From Isoperla grammatica (taxonomy: Eukaryota > Arthropoda > Insecta > Plecoptera > Perlodidae): a stretch of 64,000 nucleotides of DNA. Both the position numbers and the translations under genes were made by a program. The stretch spans positions 51,682,526 through 51,746,525 of the forward strand of contig OX246740.1 of the NCBI GenBank assembly GCA_945910005.1. Direction: 5' to 3'. This document shows, piece by piece, positions 34,483-47,300 of the stretch (position 1 is the stretch's first letter; each line of letters begins with the position of its first letter). The notes under the pieces were generated by a model, which was given only the letters and a program-made list of their open reading frames with translations, ran no database searches and was not told where the DNA came from.

Positions 34483-35885
34483 CCAATTACTAGGTCTTAT
34501 ATAACGTTTTACCTGTTCTACTATGTTTCCGTTTTAATTAATAACGTGGGATGTTATGCAGCTCTTTAAACTTGATGACAGGTGGAAATTGATGGATGCA
34601 ATAATGTGCCAATAAACATTAAACATTTCAAAAGAAATGGTTTATACATAAAATGAAGTACAAACTAGCCCATATGTAGATTCTATCTGCAAAGAACATG
34701 ATATTGTAAACGGTCCAAATATCAGTCAAAAATAATAATATGGTGAAATGAATGTGTTCATGTTATGATAATAGAAATATAACTAAATTAATTAGATAGC
34801 TTCTTCTAAACAGATTGAATAAAATTAACTTGTGTAACAACCTTATAAAAGGTGTCAAAACTTATAGGTATAATTATGAAACATTGTTATTATGATAACA
34901 ATAAGAGTGTCTTGAGGCAACTCATATTCTTGTGAAGATGTTCGTTATTGCTATCACTTGTATAAACATAATTTGTTCGTTGTCATTCTCGGCAGCAACA
35001 AAACGCATCGACTTTCTAGAAATTATAATTATGCAACGGGTTTAATATTTATTTACATCTTTACCAACGTTGATCTGCATAGAAAGTTTACGAAGGGAAA
35101 CAGACGTTTATTTTGGGAAGTATTGATAATGAATCTACTTTAAAAAATTAGTTGAGGGATTTTTTACAAATGATTTCGACAAAGTAGAATTGAATTGAAT
35201 GATGCATGATGTTAAAACGTAATGTGTTATGTCTACATAAGAAAAAAACATTGCAAAGCCAACCGCCTACAAATATTTTTGCGCCTGGCAAGTTGTATAA
35301 TACAAAACGAAATCACAATTAATTAATGTTTCCAACTCATCAAAATATTTCCCTGAGTTTCGTCCATATTTGGCCAACACGGTGGGTGGAACCTGTGCTA
35401 GAATTTAGCTTGCACGAAACCACTTCGGTCAGTCTTATAGCTAACTACCGAAATTACTAATACTCTAGTTGTAGCTAGACGAAGCGTTTGTCTCTATCTC
35501 AAAGGAGATATTAAATGCCATTGCGTTTTGATTTTAATTAATATACAAATTCAAATTCAGAGCGGGTTGTATATTTGGTTGTCACATTTTCTAATGAAAT
35601 ATATAATACATCAACGTTCTCTCAATGTGGTTACAAATTATACTTTAAAATAACAAGTTAACGTAAAAAAAAATAAAAAAGTGTTCTAATTTATGTGTCA
35701 TGTTAGGACAAGCAAAAGAAATCTTTTACATCGACGTATTGAAAATTTAAATATTTTGGAATTCCTCATCGCTCCCTTTTTCTCTCCATGTTATACTTAT
35801 TATAAACATCATACTATAACGAACTGATTTAGAAATGTTCATATGTCTGTAAGAAAGTATTTGGATTATGCCTTGTCAACGTACT
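34483..35885. other. Unannotated AT-rich DNA
   Basis: No exon or repeat recognised. Confidence 0.3.
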
Positions 35886-36046
35886 GGCCATTGTCGTAGT
35901 CTAATAAAACATGGTGCTTGCGTACCAGGTTCGAATCCTGACATGGGCATGAATGTCATGTGGCGTCTTTAACCTTCATAATATATCAATATCACCCACT
36001 CATCGTTTCGATTAGCATCGTTGCCAAAATATGAGACGTAAAGCTT
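35886..36046 (+). mobile_element. tRNA-derived SINE, most complete copy
   Basis: The head looks like a decayed tRNA (TGGCCATTGTCGTAGTCTAA; B box CCAGGTTCGAATCCTG; 3' ATGGGCA can pair partly with the 5' end). The body contains GAATGTCATGTGGCGTCTTT, and the tail CACCCACTCATCG, TTTCGATTAGC and GAGACGTAAAGC. The tail recurs at 3151-3217, and head plus tail at 33135-33250 (minus). Confidence 0.7.
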
Positions 36047-36136
36047 GAATATCACCATCATTTAACATTGTCATTTATAGCGAAGTACAATGCGATAAAT
36101 AATACGAGGTACTCCAGCCCGCGGCCGGGCCAGACA

Positions 36137-36144
36137 TATAAAAG
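36137..36144 (+). promoter_or_regulatory. TATA box in a GC-rich island
   Basis: TATAAAAG sits in an isolated GC-rich stretch (36110-36220). About 30 bases downstream, around 36168-36175, is a plausible start region. I cannot find a convincing coding exon below it, so this could belong to a non-coding or widely spliced gene. Confidence 0.35.
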
Positions 36145-36229
36145 TTGTCAGCGTGCGGAGACCCAAGTCACAGCCGGTGTGTAAAACTTAGCGTCCCGTC
36201 CCGTCAACCCACCCAGCCAGCCAAGTTTT

Positions 36230-37081
36230 GATCAGAACGTCAGTAACTGTCAATAAGCGAGGCGAGAGGGTGAATATTTACATTCTATTTGGGCGGATAG
36301 TCCGATGCGCCTGGACAAGTGTGAAATCACTTGTCTATCAGGCGGTGGTTTATGCAGCGTGCGAGATAACATGGCGGTGCCTTGAGCTCATTACCTCGTT
36401 ACACACTTTTAATATTATAGTGTTGCTTCGTGAAAGACATATTGGTAATTACGCATAATATAAATATGTAGAATAATATAATTAAGAAGGATGAAAATGA
36501 AAATGAACAAAATGTATATGGGCCTACTTGCAATTGTGCTGGATGCACAGTTGAGTTAAGTATAGAATCTACTTTTGTTTTTCTTATAGAAAATAGCATG
36601 TAATAAAGCAATTCCATATCTTCAACCATAAACAAAGCTTCTGGAAAGACTGAAAAATTTGTATCAATAGAATTAGAATTGTGTGATGTATTATGCCTTC
36701 ATTTTTATAAAATTACATTAAATATCACACTTTTGGGATTATGTGGGACTAGATATTATCAAGGGCTAAAGATAATTTAAAAAAACGTTTCTAAATCTAT
36801 TGCGTATGAATCAAGTTCCTCATTTTTTACACACGCAATCAATCCTTTTTGAGAATATACGGCTTGATAGATCATATCAAGTTACTATTATAGGTCCATG
36901 GTATCATTGTCCTAAAATGAAGGTATTGAATGTTGTTTTAAATGTACGAACAAAATTCCCAAGCCATTTGAGTTAAAACATTCTACAGTTCAACATGTAC
37001 GTTTTGAGAGATATGTCCCTAATGGTGCTTGCGGTAAACTCCATGGTGTGGCTATATTATCTAAATCTATCTATAGCACAG
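36230..37081. other. Unannotated AT-rich DNA
   Basis: No supported feature. Confidence 0.3.
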
Positions 37082-37082
37082 C

Positions 37083-37176
<94 letters not shown>
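37082..37176 (+). repeat. (CAA)n microsatellite, about 31 units
   Basis: An uninterrupted CAA run of about 95 bases. It opens long poly-Gln and poly-Thr frames, but flanking sequence does not look coding. Confidence 0.98.
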
Positions 37177-38317
37177 GCGCGCGTGGATGCGCCAACACCT
37201 CAATGTCGAATAGATCCCGTGCATGGGTTTTGCACTCTCGTATATAGATTTTACTTATTGTTGAGCGAAAAGCTGTCGTGATTTTTTTCTACTTCCGCTT
37301 CGCGCGGTCGTCGGACACGAAGATCCTCTTTCTAAGGACTCTCCAGCCGGCGCGAAACAAAAGAACGACGATGCATCACCAATTATACAAAGAGCTTTTT
37401 GTGCTCAAATCGCGCGTCTTCTACTCTTCTTTCAATATATATAACATAAACAATTATATAGTAAATCTGCATGCCACGACCGTGTATATAATATACGTAA
37501 CAACGTCAGTTGTACAAGTAGAGATGGATAGAAATAGTATTTTCAAGTTGAAAACAAAGCATTTTCACACAAAAATACAATACAATATTAAAATTATAAT
37601 TTTCAAATAATTTGTTTTCGTTGCTTGTAATCGCTAATGTAAATTAAAACCAATGTCCATATTTGACATGCAGATCCTATGAATGATTGCATGTGTTTAA
37701 AGGATTAGGGCGATCCAAGGCTAAAACGGGACAATTCTCAACACTTTGCCTCTAAAAAATTGGGTTTTCCATACATCACGTGATTTTTTTGTTTTACCTG
37801 ATGTATTTTTGGATTGATCTTTACAAATCAACAGAAGTTGTCTCAAAAAAATTATTCATTTGTGTAAAATATAATCAATTTTATCCCCGCCAATGGGGCT
37901 AATACGGGACACACGAGGGGCTTAATCAGGTCATCACTCTGTTGTTAGTGATTTTGTTATGGAAAATAACATGCAAAAAACAAGAACGGTCAACAACTTT
38001 GGATTTTCAACAGGCTGTGAGTTGGTAATTCTTGTTCTTCGTCTAGTTCTAGGTCTTGTTAAGGCTCGATTAGGCTTTATTCTATCTCCTGTTATGCGAA
38101 CAACAACAAAGTTTCAAGATGTTATAAAGACGAGGCGTCAATGCAAGATTGCTCTATAGCCGCCATGATCAATACCTAGAACTAGTGTGCACTTTAATTA
38201 ATTCTTGTTCTAGTTCTTATTCTAGGTGTTAAGGTCAACTTGCGCGGGATTATTCGAACATTACTTGATACGTCACCGATGATTGATGACGTAAAATCGA
38301 GAACAAGAACTAGAATA
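37177..38317. other. Unannotated intergenic DNA
   Basis: A short GC-rich patch lies at 37290-37345; the rest is AT-rich. The word CTAGTTCTTGTTCT recurs in both orientations near 38030-38310. Confidence 0.3.
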
Positions 38318-38612
38318 GAGTATATTAGTGTGACGTCACGTTTCCCTTGTCAACCAATGGCGAACCGTATTTGTGACTCCAAACAATCATGACAGTTGAC
38401 AGATAGTTTGGTTTTTGCAAACATTGTAACGAGGGTTATCCGTTTAGCTATTTCGTTTTCCTTAAGACGAAACGGTGAAAAAGAAGTTGATTTAATTGAT
38501 AAGTCAAGTATTGTCATGATACAATTACTACTTTCAATAATAACAGCGTTTCAGGAAAGTTGTTTGGAGTCAGATAGCTCGTCCGCCATTTAATGTGACG
38601 TCATCACTAATA
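38318..38612. mobile_element. Possible TIR element of about 295 bp
   Basis: Left end TATATTAGTG with TGACGTCAC and right end TGTGACGTCATCACTAATATA are inverted over about 20 bases. The interior is not otherwise symmetrical. No target duplication established. Confidence 0.45.
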
Positions 38613-38711
38613 TAGTCTACTAACACTTTTGGTACTTACAATTCGGACACGTCGGACTACCATAACGTATTACTATGGTTCTCAATAGCCGTGCCAAGCG
38701 CTAACAAAAGT

Positions 38712-38903
38712 GTGAGTAGAATGGCGTACTTCGCTCATCCGCATCTAGTGACGGGCTCGACGTTGACAGGTTGTTGAGGTTATCTGTGCCTCTATACGTA
38801 CTACAGACCATGAGTGAGTAGAATGGCATACTTCGCTCATCCGCATCTAGTGACGGGCGCGACGTTGACAGGTTGTTGAGAGTATCTGTGTCTCTGTACG
38901 GTT
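38712..38903. repeat. Tandem duplication, 102-bp period
   Basis: GTGAGTAGAATGGC starts both copies (38712, 38814), followed by CATCCGCATCTAGTGACGGG and GACGTTGACAGGTTGTTGAG. The two copies differ at a handful of positions. Confidence 0.9.
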
Positions 38904-40339
38904 GTGTTTACTACGAGTGCCAACAACGATTAGAGAGCGACACCGGATATCCAACCCTCGCGAACCAGGGCGCAAAAAACTGGCCCGCCCGGGTGGCATT
39001 ACCACGCCGTGACGTCACGCGAAGACAAGTACACTGTTGCAATGCTTGCATCTACTGTTGTACAATACCATTACATTACGTCACTTAATTGGTTTGTTTC
39101 TATACATACTGTTAACCCTCTCAGACCCCACGTCCACTATTGTGGACACCAATTTTTGGATTTTATTACAGTTAAACGGGACGTTAGTTCTCATTGATCG
39201 CTGTTTACAAAAATCAAATGTTTAGATTCAAACAGTTTCATTTTTTCCCCGCTGCAATGTGACGAATGGTACCTTTATTAGAGACGTTTCAAAATTCATA
39301 CTTGCAAAAACAGCTAAAAACTAGAGAATTTTGATATGTCCCGGAAATTTGATTTATTTCTAGTTTGTGTTGCATTTGAGGGAAAAAGATATGAAAATAA
39401 GCAAAAAATTGCAAAAAAATCTATTTTTTTTTTAACTATTGAGCAAAATTTATTTTGGTCCCAAATTTTGGATTTATATCCAATCCAAAATTTTCCAAAA
39501 AATCTTAAAAAATCATGGCATATTTATCAAAAAAAATCTAAAAACCATTAAAAAAATCAGGGAATTGATTGTTAGTGTTTTTAAGTAGCGTTATCTGCTC
39601 AAAAAAAAGAAGGACTGAAAGGGTTAAAGGATAACATTTTTTAAAAAAATGAGCATTGCATTACAAAATATACAATCGTAAAAAAAAAGAGTTAAACATT
39701 CTAAAATGTGAAATATTTTTGTTCTAGGCTCAGAGTTACTATAAGTTGAGTTTTTTTTTATCCCTCTCAGAGCCGGTATTTCAATGTCCAGTTAAAATCT
39801 ACTTTTCAGTTAATGTTTTCACCATGACAACGGTCAATAGAAATACACCAAACTTGGCTTACCTGACAGTTAAATTTACTTAACACTTTAAATGGACCTT
39901 GAAATTAGGGGCACCAATTCAGTAATTTAGTAACTAATTGTTGAGATTCTTTTTTCTTAGTCTGACCGACCGAGGAGCGCGTTGTCCATAATCTCTTCCA
40001 AGTCGACGTTTCGGAGAGATCTACCTTTTATCTCGAAACACAATTCAGTCAGCGCCTCACTCGATGACATTCAGCAACTTAATTCAGTTAATTCAGTTTG
40101 AGAACAAGTTACGGGGTAAACCAACTCTAATACAAAATGGTTTCATTAAAGCAAAAACAACGCATTATATTCCACCTACCTCTCAATTATCACATCACAA
40201 TTACACATTTTCATGAAACTGAGCGTTTAGTCGTAATATTGCGAATCTTCGTTACCATGAAGTTTTTCTTACCGCATATAGTTTGCTCATCTAGCTATCT
40301 GAAGACTCGTTGAATGTATCATGTCGCAGATAGATTTAT
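38904..40339. other. Unannotated intergenic DNA
   Basis: Several A and T runs (39410-39620). No exon recognised. Confidence 0.3.
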
Positions 40340-40469
40340 AGCCGGTCTTACAATCTCCTAATAGGAAAGTTCTTTGTGGCAATTAAGCTATTTGGAAGAT
40401 TTCAATAGTTGTGATTGGTCGTTGCCATGGAGACAACAAGCTATTCGACGAATAAGTAGTTATTGGGAC
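40340..40469 (+). mobile_element. MITE family A, copy 6
   Basis: Left terminus GCCGGTCTTACAATCTCC and the interior signature are clear. The right terminus is lost after TTATTGGGACTTG. Confidence 0.8.
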
Positions 40470-40986
40470 TTGTTGGGGATTATTGGGGGTAAAACTCGAC
40501 CTAGTGATAGAAAACTAAACACACAAGTGCACGTATGTTTATAGTTAAATGTTGAGAAAACACATATCCGATCATATCCATTTATATCCATTCATATACG
40601 ATTGTGAAGTGACGATGAATCCTAATGTTCGGTTCTTCCTTTCCATTGTTTAAAGCTTGTTGTGATACTGGAAATATTATATTTGTCGATAAAACGGAAA
40701 CTGCTTTAAAAAAGCTTGACACAGGCGCAAAAGAAAAAGGAAAAGATGAAGTTATATCTTGAATCACAAGTTTCTTTATTATAATAATGAAATGCTCCAT
40801 GTTTAATGTTACTAATAATTTAAGTACTAAGTGTAATCGTAATTCGTAAACAGAATGAAGTTTGAGTTAGTAAATATTTTCTTCGGATTTTTTATTATTT
40901 AGTATAAGAATTTAGTCAACTACATCTACACGCATATTCTCATCGGCTCATCCTGAAAATGGTAAAAAAAGAAAACACTTCTAGTG
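40470..40986. other. Unannotated AT-rich DNA
   Basis: Nothing recognised. Confidence 0.3.
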
Positions 40987-42032
40987 TATAGGGAACTTGC
41001 AACTGACGTCACAGCCGAACTATAACAATGTAACAAATACATCGAACTGATGGACAAACAACGAGCTGTCAAAATAATAAAATTGCAACATTATGAATAA
41101 AACGAGGTATGGCGATTGTAGCTGCTCACCAGTTAAAACGTTTAATGATGGGCAACCAAGTTGTGAAAGTTTTGTATGTTTCTTGTTTGTTTTGAAGATT
41201 TGTTTTCAAAATCAGAATATTTTATTGTTTGACAGCTTGTTGTTTGTCCATCGATTCATTTCATTTGTTTCATTGTTCTAAAGCAAGCTTGCAAGAAGCC
41301 TATATAATGTAAACTTTATAGTGGCTCACCACAAACAAGTCGTTTCCTTTGAGCACGGTTGCAAGTTGCATCGCCTTCTCTACGAAGGGAACCTCAATGT
41401 GTGCTTATTACTTCACCTTCACAAAGCGGTGAATGTTTTGAATTTATAAAACCGCTCCAAACTAAAGTCAACATTTTATTTCTCTAAAACTAAAACTAAA
41501 ACTTGAGGTACTTGATGCCCAATATCCTTTCACGTAAACCCCTCAACGCCAACTTTGTGTGGGCGGTGCTGAGACGTACGTCAGGTGTCAACAAGGCGGT
41601 GGAATAGTGGATTGATGCAAACAACACAAACATCTTCCAAAGCCGACAAAGAAAACAAGGAAGTCGGTGGTAGTGCATGCAACCTTGTCAGGGTGGTAGT
41701 GGGTTCGATTCCCGCAGTGAATAGGGTACGCACAACACCAAAACACAACAATGGAACAAATTAATTGAACCGATGGACAAACAGTCAAAAAAATATGAAG
41801 TTCTGAAGTTGGAAAAAACATACTTTCAGAACGTTTACAAACTTTCAGATAGTTGCTGCACCATTACTGAACATAAATTTTAACTGGCGAGCAGTTACTA
41901 TCGTTACAACTAATTGTTTCTCCTCAGTATTTGTAAAGATATTACTTTGACAGCTTGTTGTTTGTCCAACAGTTCAATTCATTTATTCCATTGTTGTAGT
42001 TCGGCTGTTACGTCAGTTGCACGTTTCCTATA
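40987..42032. mobile_element. Composite MITE-like region bounded by 45-bp inverted ends
   Basis: Outer ends TATAGGGAACTTGCAACTG and its inverted partner (CAGTTGCACGTTTCCTATA) match over about 45 bases. Inside are two family-B-like units, 40987-41281 and about 41723-42032, sharing the ATGGACAAAC and TGACAGCTTGTTGTTTGTCC subterminal blocks with the 33401 element. Between them (41282-41722) is unrelated DNA with a B-box word GGTTCGATTCCCGC at about 41702. This may be one element with an insertion or two adjacent copies. Confidence 0.7.
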
Positions 42033-42839
42033 CCGATGTTTAATCCTTGTACAGTTTTTTTAACACATACAAGTGCAATTTGACCACTGTTGAACCAAAC
42101 AACTTTATATCGTTAACATACGATACCAAACAAAACAGCCAACGGACGAAAATATGAAATATGACTCTACCAATCGTAAGAGGTGACGAAATGAGGCCCT
42201 CCAATTTTCCCTTCCAATCCAATCCAATCTCCAATCTCCAATCTCCTCCTACGCCGTCTGACCCAGTTGTCAAGTACGTTGTTAAACGCCAAATAAAAAT
42301 AATGAAAAACCGGTAAAAATGCACACGATCATGGTAAATAACGAGATCTTAATTAGACCTATTAACTTAATTAATTTATTAGCTAGTTTGTTTCTTACTT
42401 ATTTATGGTAGAATTAGGTTAAACTTTCGATGAATAAGAAGATTCCGACTACATATTATAAGCTGCTGTGTCGCATATCATTTACTACGCAGATAAATCC
42501 CGAACGGAGAACGTTAGAGTTTTAGTAAGTAGAAAGATTTTTGTCAAGGAGAAATCTAAATAACTTTCGATTCGTTGTTTGTTGGAAACGTATTTTTGTA
42601 AAAATACGTATTATACCAACAATTAATTTTGTAGGGAAAAGGTCCATATGTGTATTTATTTTGTTGCAATTAAATGATCAACAGTGCCGTCACTCTGTAG
42701 ACATACAAACGAAAGGTAACAAACAAAGTTACATAAATACAAACTATTCACTTAAACCTCCATATACAACAATATTGTAACTTTTCACAAAGCGACGTGT
42801 ACAAGTGCAACATATCGCCAGCCGCCTTATGAAAATGAT
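42033..42839. other. Unannotated AT-rich DNA
   Basis: No supported feature. Confidence 0.3.
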
Positions 42840-43210
42840 TATATTTGCGAGCAAGACAACAGACTTAGATAATATTGTGGTATTATTGTGTCGCTGACAT
42901 TTACCGCTGCCATTTGGCTTCATTGCCTCTCGCGGTAATACGAGATCTCGCGATATTCGAGACTAATAACCTTTCGATGAGGAATCATCCCCTTTCTTAA
43001 TTTCCGCAAACTAATCATATTCCAGGGGTGGGTCGGACGCTGCCGGCATTTCGGGGGTGGGAAAATCGCCTAACACACAATTTCCTAAACGTGTAAGTGT
43101 GCACGCGGTTTTTACGCGGGCCAATGGAATGACGGGAAGCCATGAGTCATTTAGATATGCAAATCTCGGATCACTTGATAACTGTTGACGAATCACCCGT
43201 GAATTGAGTA
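42840..43210. promoter_or_regulatory. Candidate regulatory island
   Basis: A less AT-rich, repeat-free block with a POU-like octamer (ATGCAAAT at about 43157), AP-1 word TGAGTCA, and CpG-containing words. No exon fits on either strand. Confidence 0.25.
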
Positions 43211-44079
43211 AACCGAAGGAAAAGTGGTCGGAGGTAAAGCGCGTGGTGTCGAGTGCGTGTATGTACAACGCGTAACGCACACAGTGGGTGGGGGCTACGC
43301 ACGAGTCTTAGGTCGAGAGGAATCGGTTTTTGAATATGGCATAAAATTAAAAATATCAATTCGAATAAATATATTCACAAGTGGGCGGAAAAAGAGCTCA
43401 CGTCATCGAATCACGTAAAACACACGATACTCACACAACAGGCGCAACATACTTTGAAAAAAATAACAACTTTTGACTGATGTCATTTTCAACATGCTGT
43501 GTCGTATCTAGGTTCTTCGCAGATCAGATTATCCAGATAACTTAATTCCTACTACCCAAGCGTCAACCAGAACCAAATCATTAAACAAACAACAGTCATG
43601 TTACATTTTCGAAACTATCAATTTTTTATCTATGGTGCTTTAGGCTTACTCATGGTAGAATAATTTGGGCACAGGAATGATTCTCAAAGCATTTACTGTG
43701 CATAGTAGCAAACTATGTAATATAGGAATGTGTATAATGGATTCTTAAGGATGCGAGGCAGGAGAGGAGTGTCTAAGTGTATTTATGGTTATTACGAGGT
43801 GTTAGTGGCCTCGCGTCAACCTGTAAGAACCCAATGTACACCGCACAATTTCGTTAATACACCACGTCCGTCGACACAAATTCAAATTCCTCATCAAAAG
43901 AGACAAAACGAAAAGAATCAACCAAGAAATTTAATTTAATAAAGGTTATGTCGAATTCATTTTCCCGCCTCGTTTTCCTTCTAATGGATTTTGTCAGTCG
44001 GGTTCGGTTCCGTTCGGTTCGGTTCCGGCGATTGTCAGCATTTTCCAGCGCGCCCACTAATGGAAAAGCAATCGAAAGA
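43211..44079. other. Unannotated intergenic DNA
   Basis: Contains a short GGTTC-rich run (about 43998-44024). No gene recognised. Confidence 0.3.
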
Positions 44080-44330
44080 TTTTCCTAATTCTTTCTTTGC
44101 ATTGGGCCGGGCTCTCTTTAGCACTAATTAAGCGGCGGCGCGGCAAAGACGATCGAGGTAGATGTGTAATTACTTGATGACAAAGACGCCAGAAATTAAT
44201 GTCGATGCCTCAACTCCGTTTTCATCAATGGTTACTACGGAGATTAAGTCAAGTTATTCGCTTGTCCAATTTAAAAGGCTTCAGCCTTCATCGATGTAAA
44301 TTAATAATAAGATCAAAGTGAGAGGCCAAT
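44080..44330. promoter_or_regulatory. Candidate regulatory island
   Basis: Balanced-composition block with homeobox-like words (CTAATTAAG, GTAATTAC), ATCGATG, and a good TCF/LEF word AGATCAAAG near 44311. It is non-coding on both strands as far as I can see. Confidence 0.3.
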
Positions 44331-47300
44331 TTGTGGGACATGGATTTTCTTGCCAAGTAAGAGCTTCGTTCGTAGTTCCTAATCCGAGTACAAAACAAGA
44401 AAAATAGGCAACTCTTACGGCTTGAATTATCAACTATAGCAAGATGGACACCAAAGTAGCCTACTTTTCAACAGAAACTAGCGTAGCACGGTGAGTGCTT
44501 TAATTGTTAACGGTATTATGTTACCGACCATTGAAAAAAAAGTTTAATTCACTTTACGTGTAGAAAATTTGATGTGCTAGCATTTATATAAGTTAGTACG
44601 AACTGGTACTCGAACTCAAGCCATCCGGCTCGAAGTACCGGAGCTCTCGTGATACCAACTGTATTATAATGTTGAAACTAAGAGCAAGAGCACCGATACG
44701 TACAGCTGGGCAATCTGGGTTTGAGTCCCGTTCAGGGCTGGCTGTAATGATATTGGTATTACATCGAAACAGTACAAGTTTCGAGTAAACTTACACGAGA
44801 TATAATTGAAATTCTTCAGATTATTGCAACATAAGTAAAACACATGAGAAGTGTTTTCATCACAATCTAAATGCCGTTAATTTAACGATATTAAAAGTAG
44901 TTTGTATGTATTCTTGAGACAGAGAAATGTAGACTCAAGGTAATACTCAGTTCAGCTGGAATATTTTAATTGTGGAAACTTCGATAGAGCTCAGCAGCTC
45001 TATCTCTTAACAGTGTTTTAGTAGCGTGTTGATTGATATAGTTTCAAAGTAATTCATGTAGAGCTAAGAAACTGTGTTCCTGAATCAACTCAATTATTTA
45101 ACTTGGAGGACCTTATGCAAGTTTGTCAATACAATTGTTATTTTTTGTGAATAAATACGTAATGTTGTATCCCAAAGGTACGAACGAAAAATGTTACATT
45201 TCTTTAACCTTAACAATTGAGGCTGATTTGAGCCCAAGTTTCACCAAGATTACAAAGTTTGTGCCACGTCGTAGCTATTAACTCACAAGTATCAACTGTT
45301 CGGCAAATTGGTTTTAACTTGTTACCATATTTTCAGTAGCGCCTGAGTTGTTTGCCTCCCGAGAGAAAAGAAAACATAACACGAAATATTGCAAAGAAAA
45401 CAAGACCCAGAGGGTTGAGGCGCGAATCTTGCACACAAATCGACTTAGCAAACTCGCGACAGAGACTTGCAAATCAAATAATCTTATTTCGGAGAATAAA
45501 CTACGTTTTAGTCAATATGCTCAAGAGAGAGTGAGAGAGAGTTCAGAGTTAAGGGATAACAAACATAAGAAGGTCTGACTTTCATGACGAACTTTCTAAA
45601 AAAAATCTTTGTAAAGTAAGAAATAAAAATTAAGCGTGGAAAATGTACCGAAAGCAGCCACCGAAAAGAATGCTAGGAATTTCAGTGTTTAACAAAGGTG
45701 TAGGGAAACTCACTACAAAATCCAAAGAGGTTGGGGATTAAATGTAAGATCTTTGGAAACCTTTTTATCAATATCTCAACACTGTTCAGCAAATAAATGT
45801 CAAGTGGTTGGAGCTTGAAAGAAATTATACTAAATCAGGTCGCTTATTAGAGTCGAAGATTTTCAAAATACCTTGGCAGTTTGATTCCGTCCTTTACAAA
45901 ACAATGGAAAATTGATAATTTATTATCAAAAACCCACCATCGTTCTGTTACTGATAGATATTTTATCAAGTGAACTTATTTTCAAACACCTTCGTTTTGT
46001 TTTCGCCGCCCTTACAGTAAAAATAAAAACATAAAAGTTAAAAGTAAACTTCAAGAGTATGTTACTTCCAAATTTATTTCGTTTTTAAATAAAAAAAATG
46101 TATACGAATTGATAAGAAACTTGTTTACATTCTTACATACCAAAGGCCCTTCGATACATACAAGTGCAACATTGACCGACATTTTAATAAATTCAAGAAC
46201 CATAGTGTGATCCTAGTCGCCTCCTTATTTACGTACGTTCGTACATTCTTGTCTTTATAAATACGAAAGTTACGAGCATACACGCAACTACGTAGCATTT
46301 GCGGTCAACCTTTGGGTTACTTGAAGGTCTGGGGTATGATAATATTACGCAAGCTAGAGATACCAAGATAAGTTTAGAAATAATTATATAAACGTTATGT
46401 TTTACAAATTATTTGTTTCAAAGAGCTTAAAAGATAACGAGACGTCTTTGGAATCGTTTTGGAAAGTATCTCATGAAACTCTTCGACAAGTCCAATGAGC
46501 TCGGATATTAAAGAGAGCTAGAAAAGTAGGTAAGAGAGCTGTTTGGACTCGATGTCTGAGTGGGTAACGAGACAATGACGTCACTCACCTGAGAGAGGCT
46601 AACAGAACAATGACGTAATTCACTCCCACACAGAGTCAAGTGTCACTGCTCGAGACTGTAACTGTACAGTTGGCTTATCAGGCGACAAGTCTTCCAGTCA
46701 GAGAGTGCGTTGGCAATTTTACCCTCAGGACATTCGCGGTAGGTAATTTACTAGTACAGTATTTAGTACAGGTTCGATATCGGTCACTGCAAACCTGACT
46801 GAATGTTTGTGTTGGATTTTTGCTAGCCACAAGGCGAGTTCTGGGATTAAGTTTACTAATAGCCCTAGGACTTTCCTACATATAACTATCCAAACATCCT
46901 ATAATGCATTGTCTAAGAAGGGCGTAATTCACAGGTTCATATGTTCTCATAGTTATAAACATATAATAGACCCTAATTTTTGTGCAGAAAGATCGAAAGC
47001 CCAGTTCTTTCCTGTGGTACAAATTGGATGAGAGTGTTTCAATGTGTTTACAGAAAGAGCGCAAGTCCGATACAGTTTTTTCATTTATCTCGAAAGTATG
47101 CTCAGTGGACTTACGCCCTTTCTGAAATACCATGTTGTATGTTGTTTCATAACGAACCCAGGTTGCACTTACAATAAAACCGAAGGGATGTTTTTCACAT
47201 CTTCACATTCAAAATTGTCAGTATTCACATGCCTTATGTATAATGAATTTGTCCACATAAAATATCTAACAAATATCTTTTTCAAATTTGTGTACCATTC

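Noticed and set aside
36995..37213. PolyQ protein around the CAA run
   Set aside because: Short frame made almost entirely by the microsatellite; no exon-like flanks.
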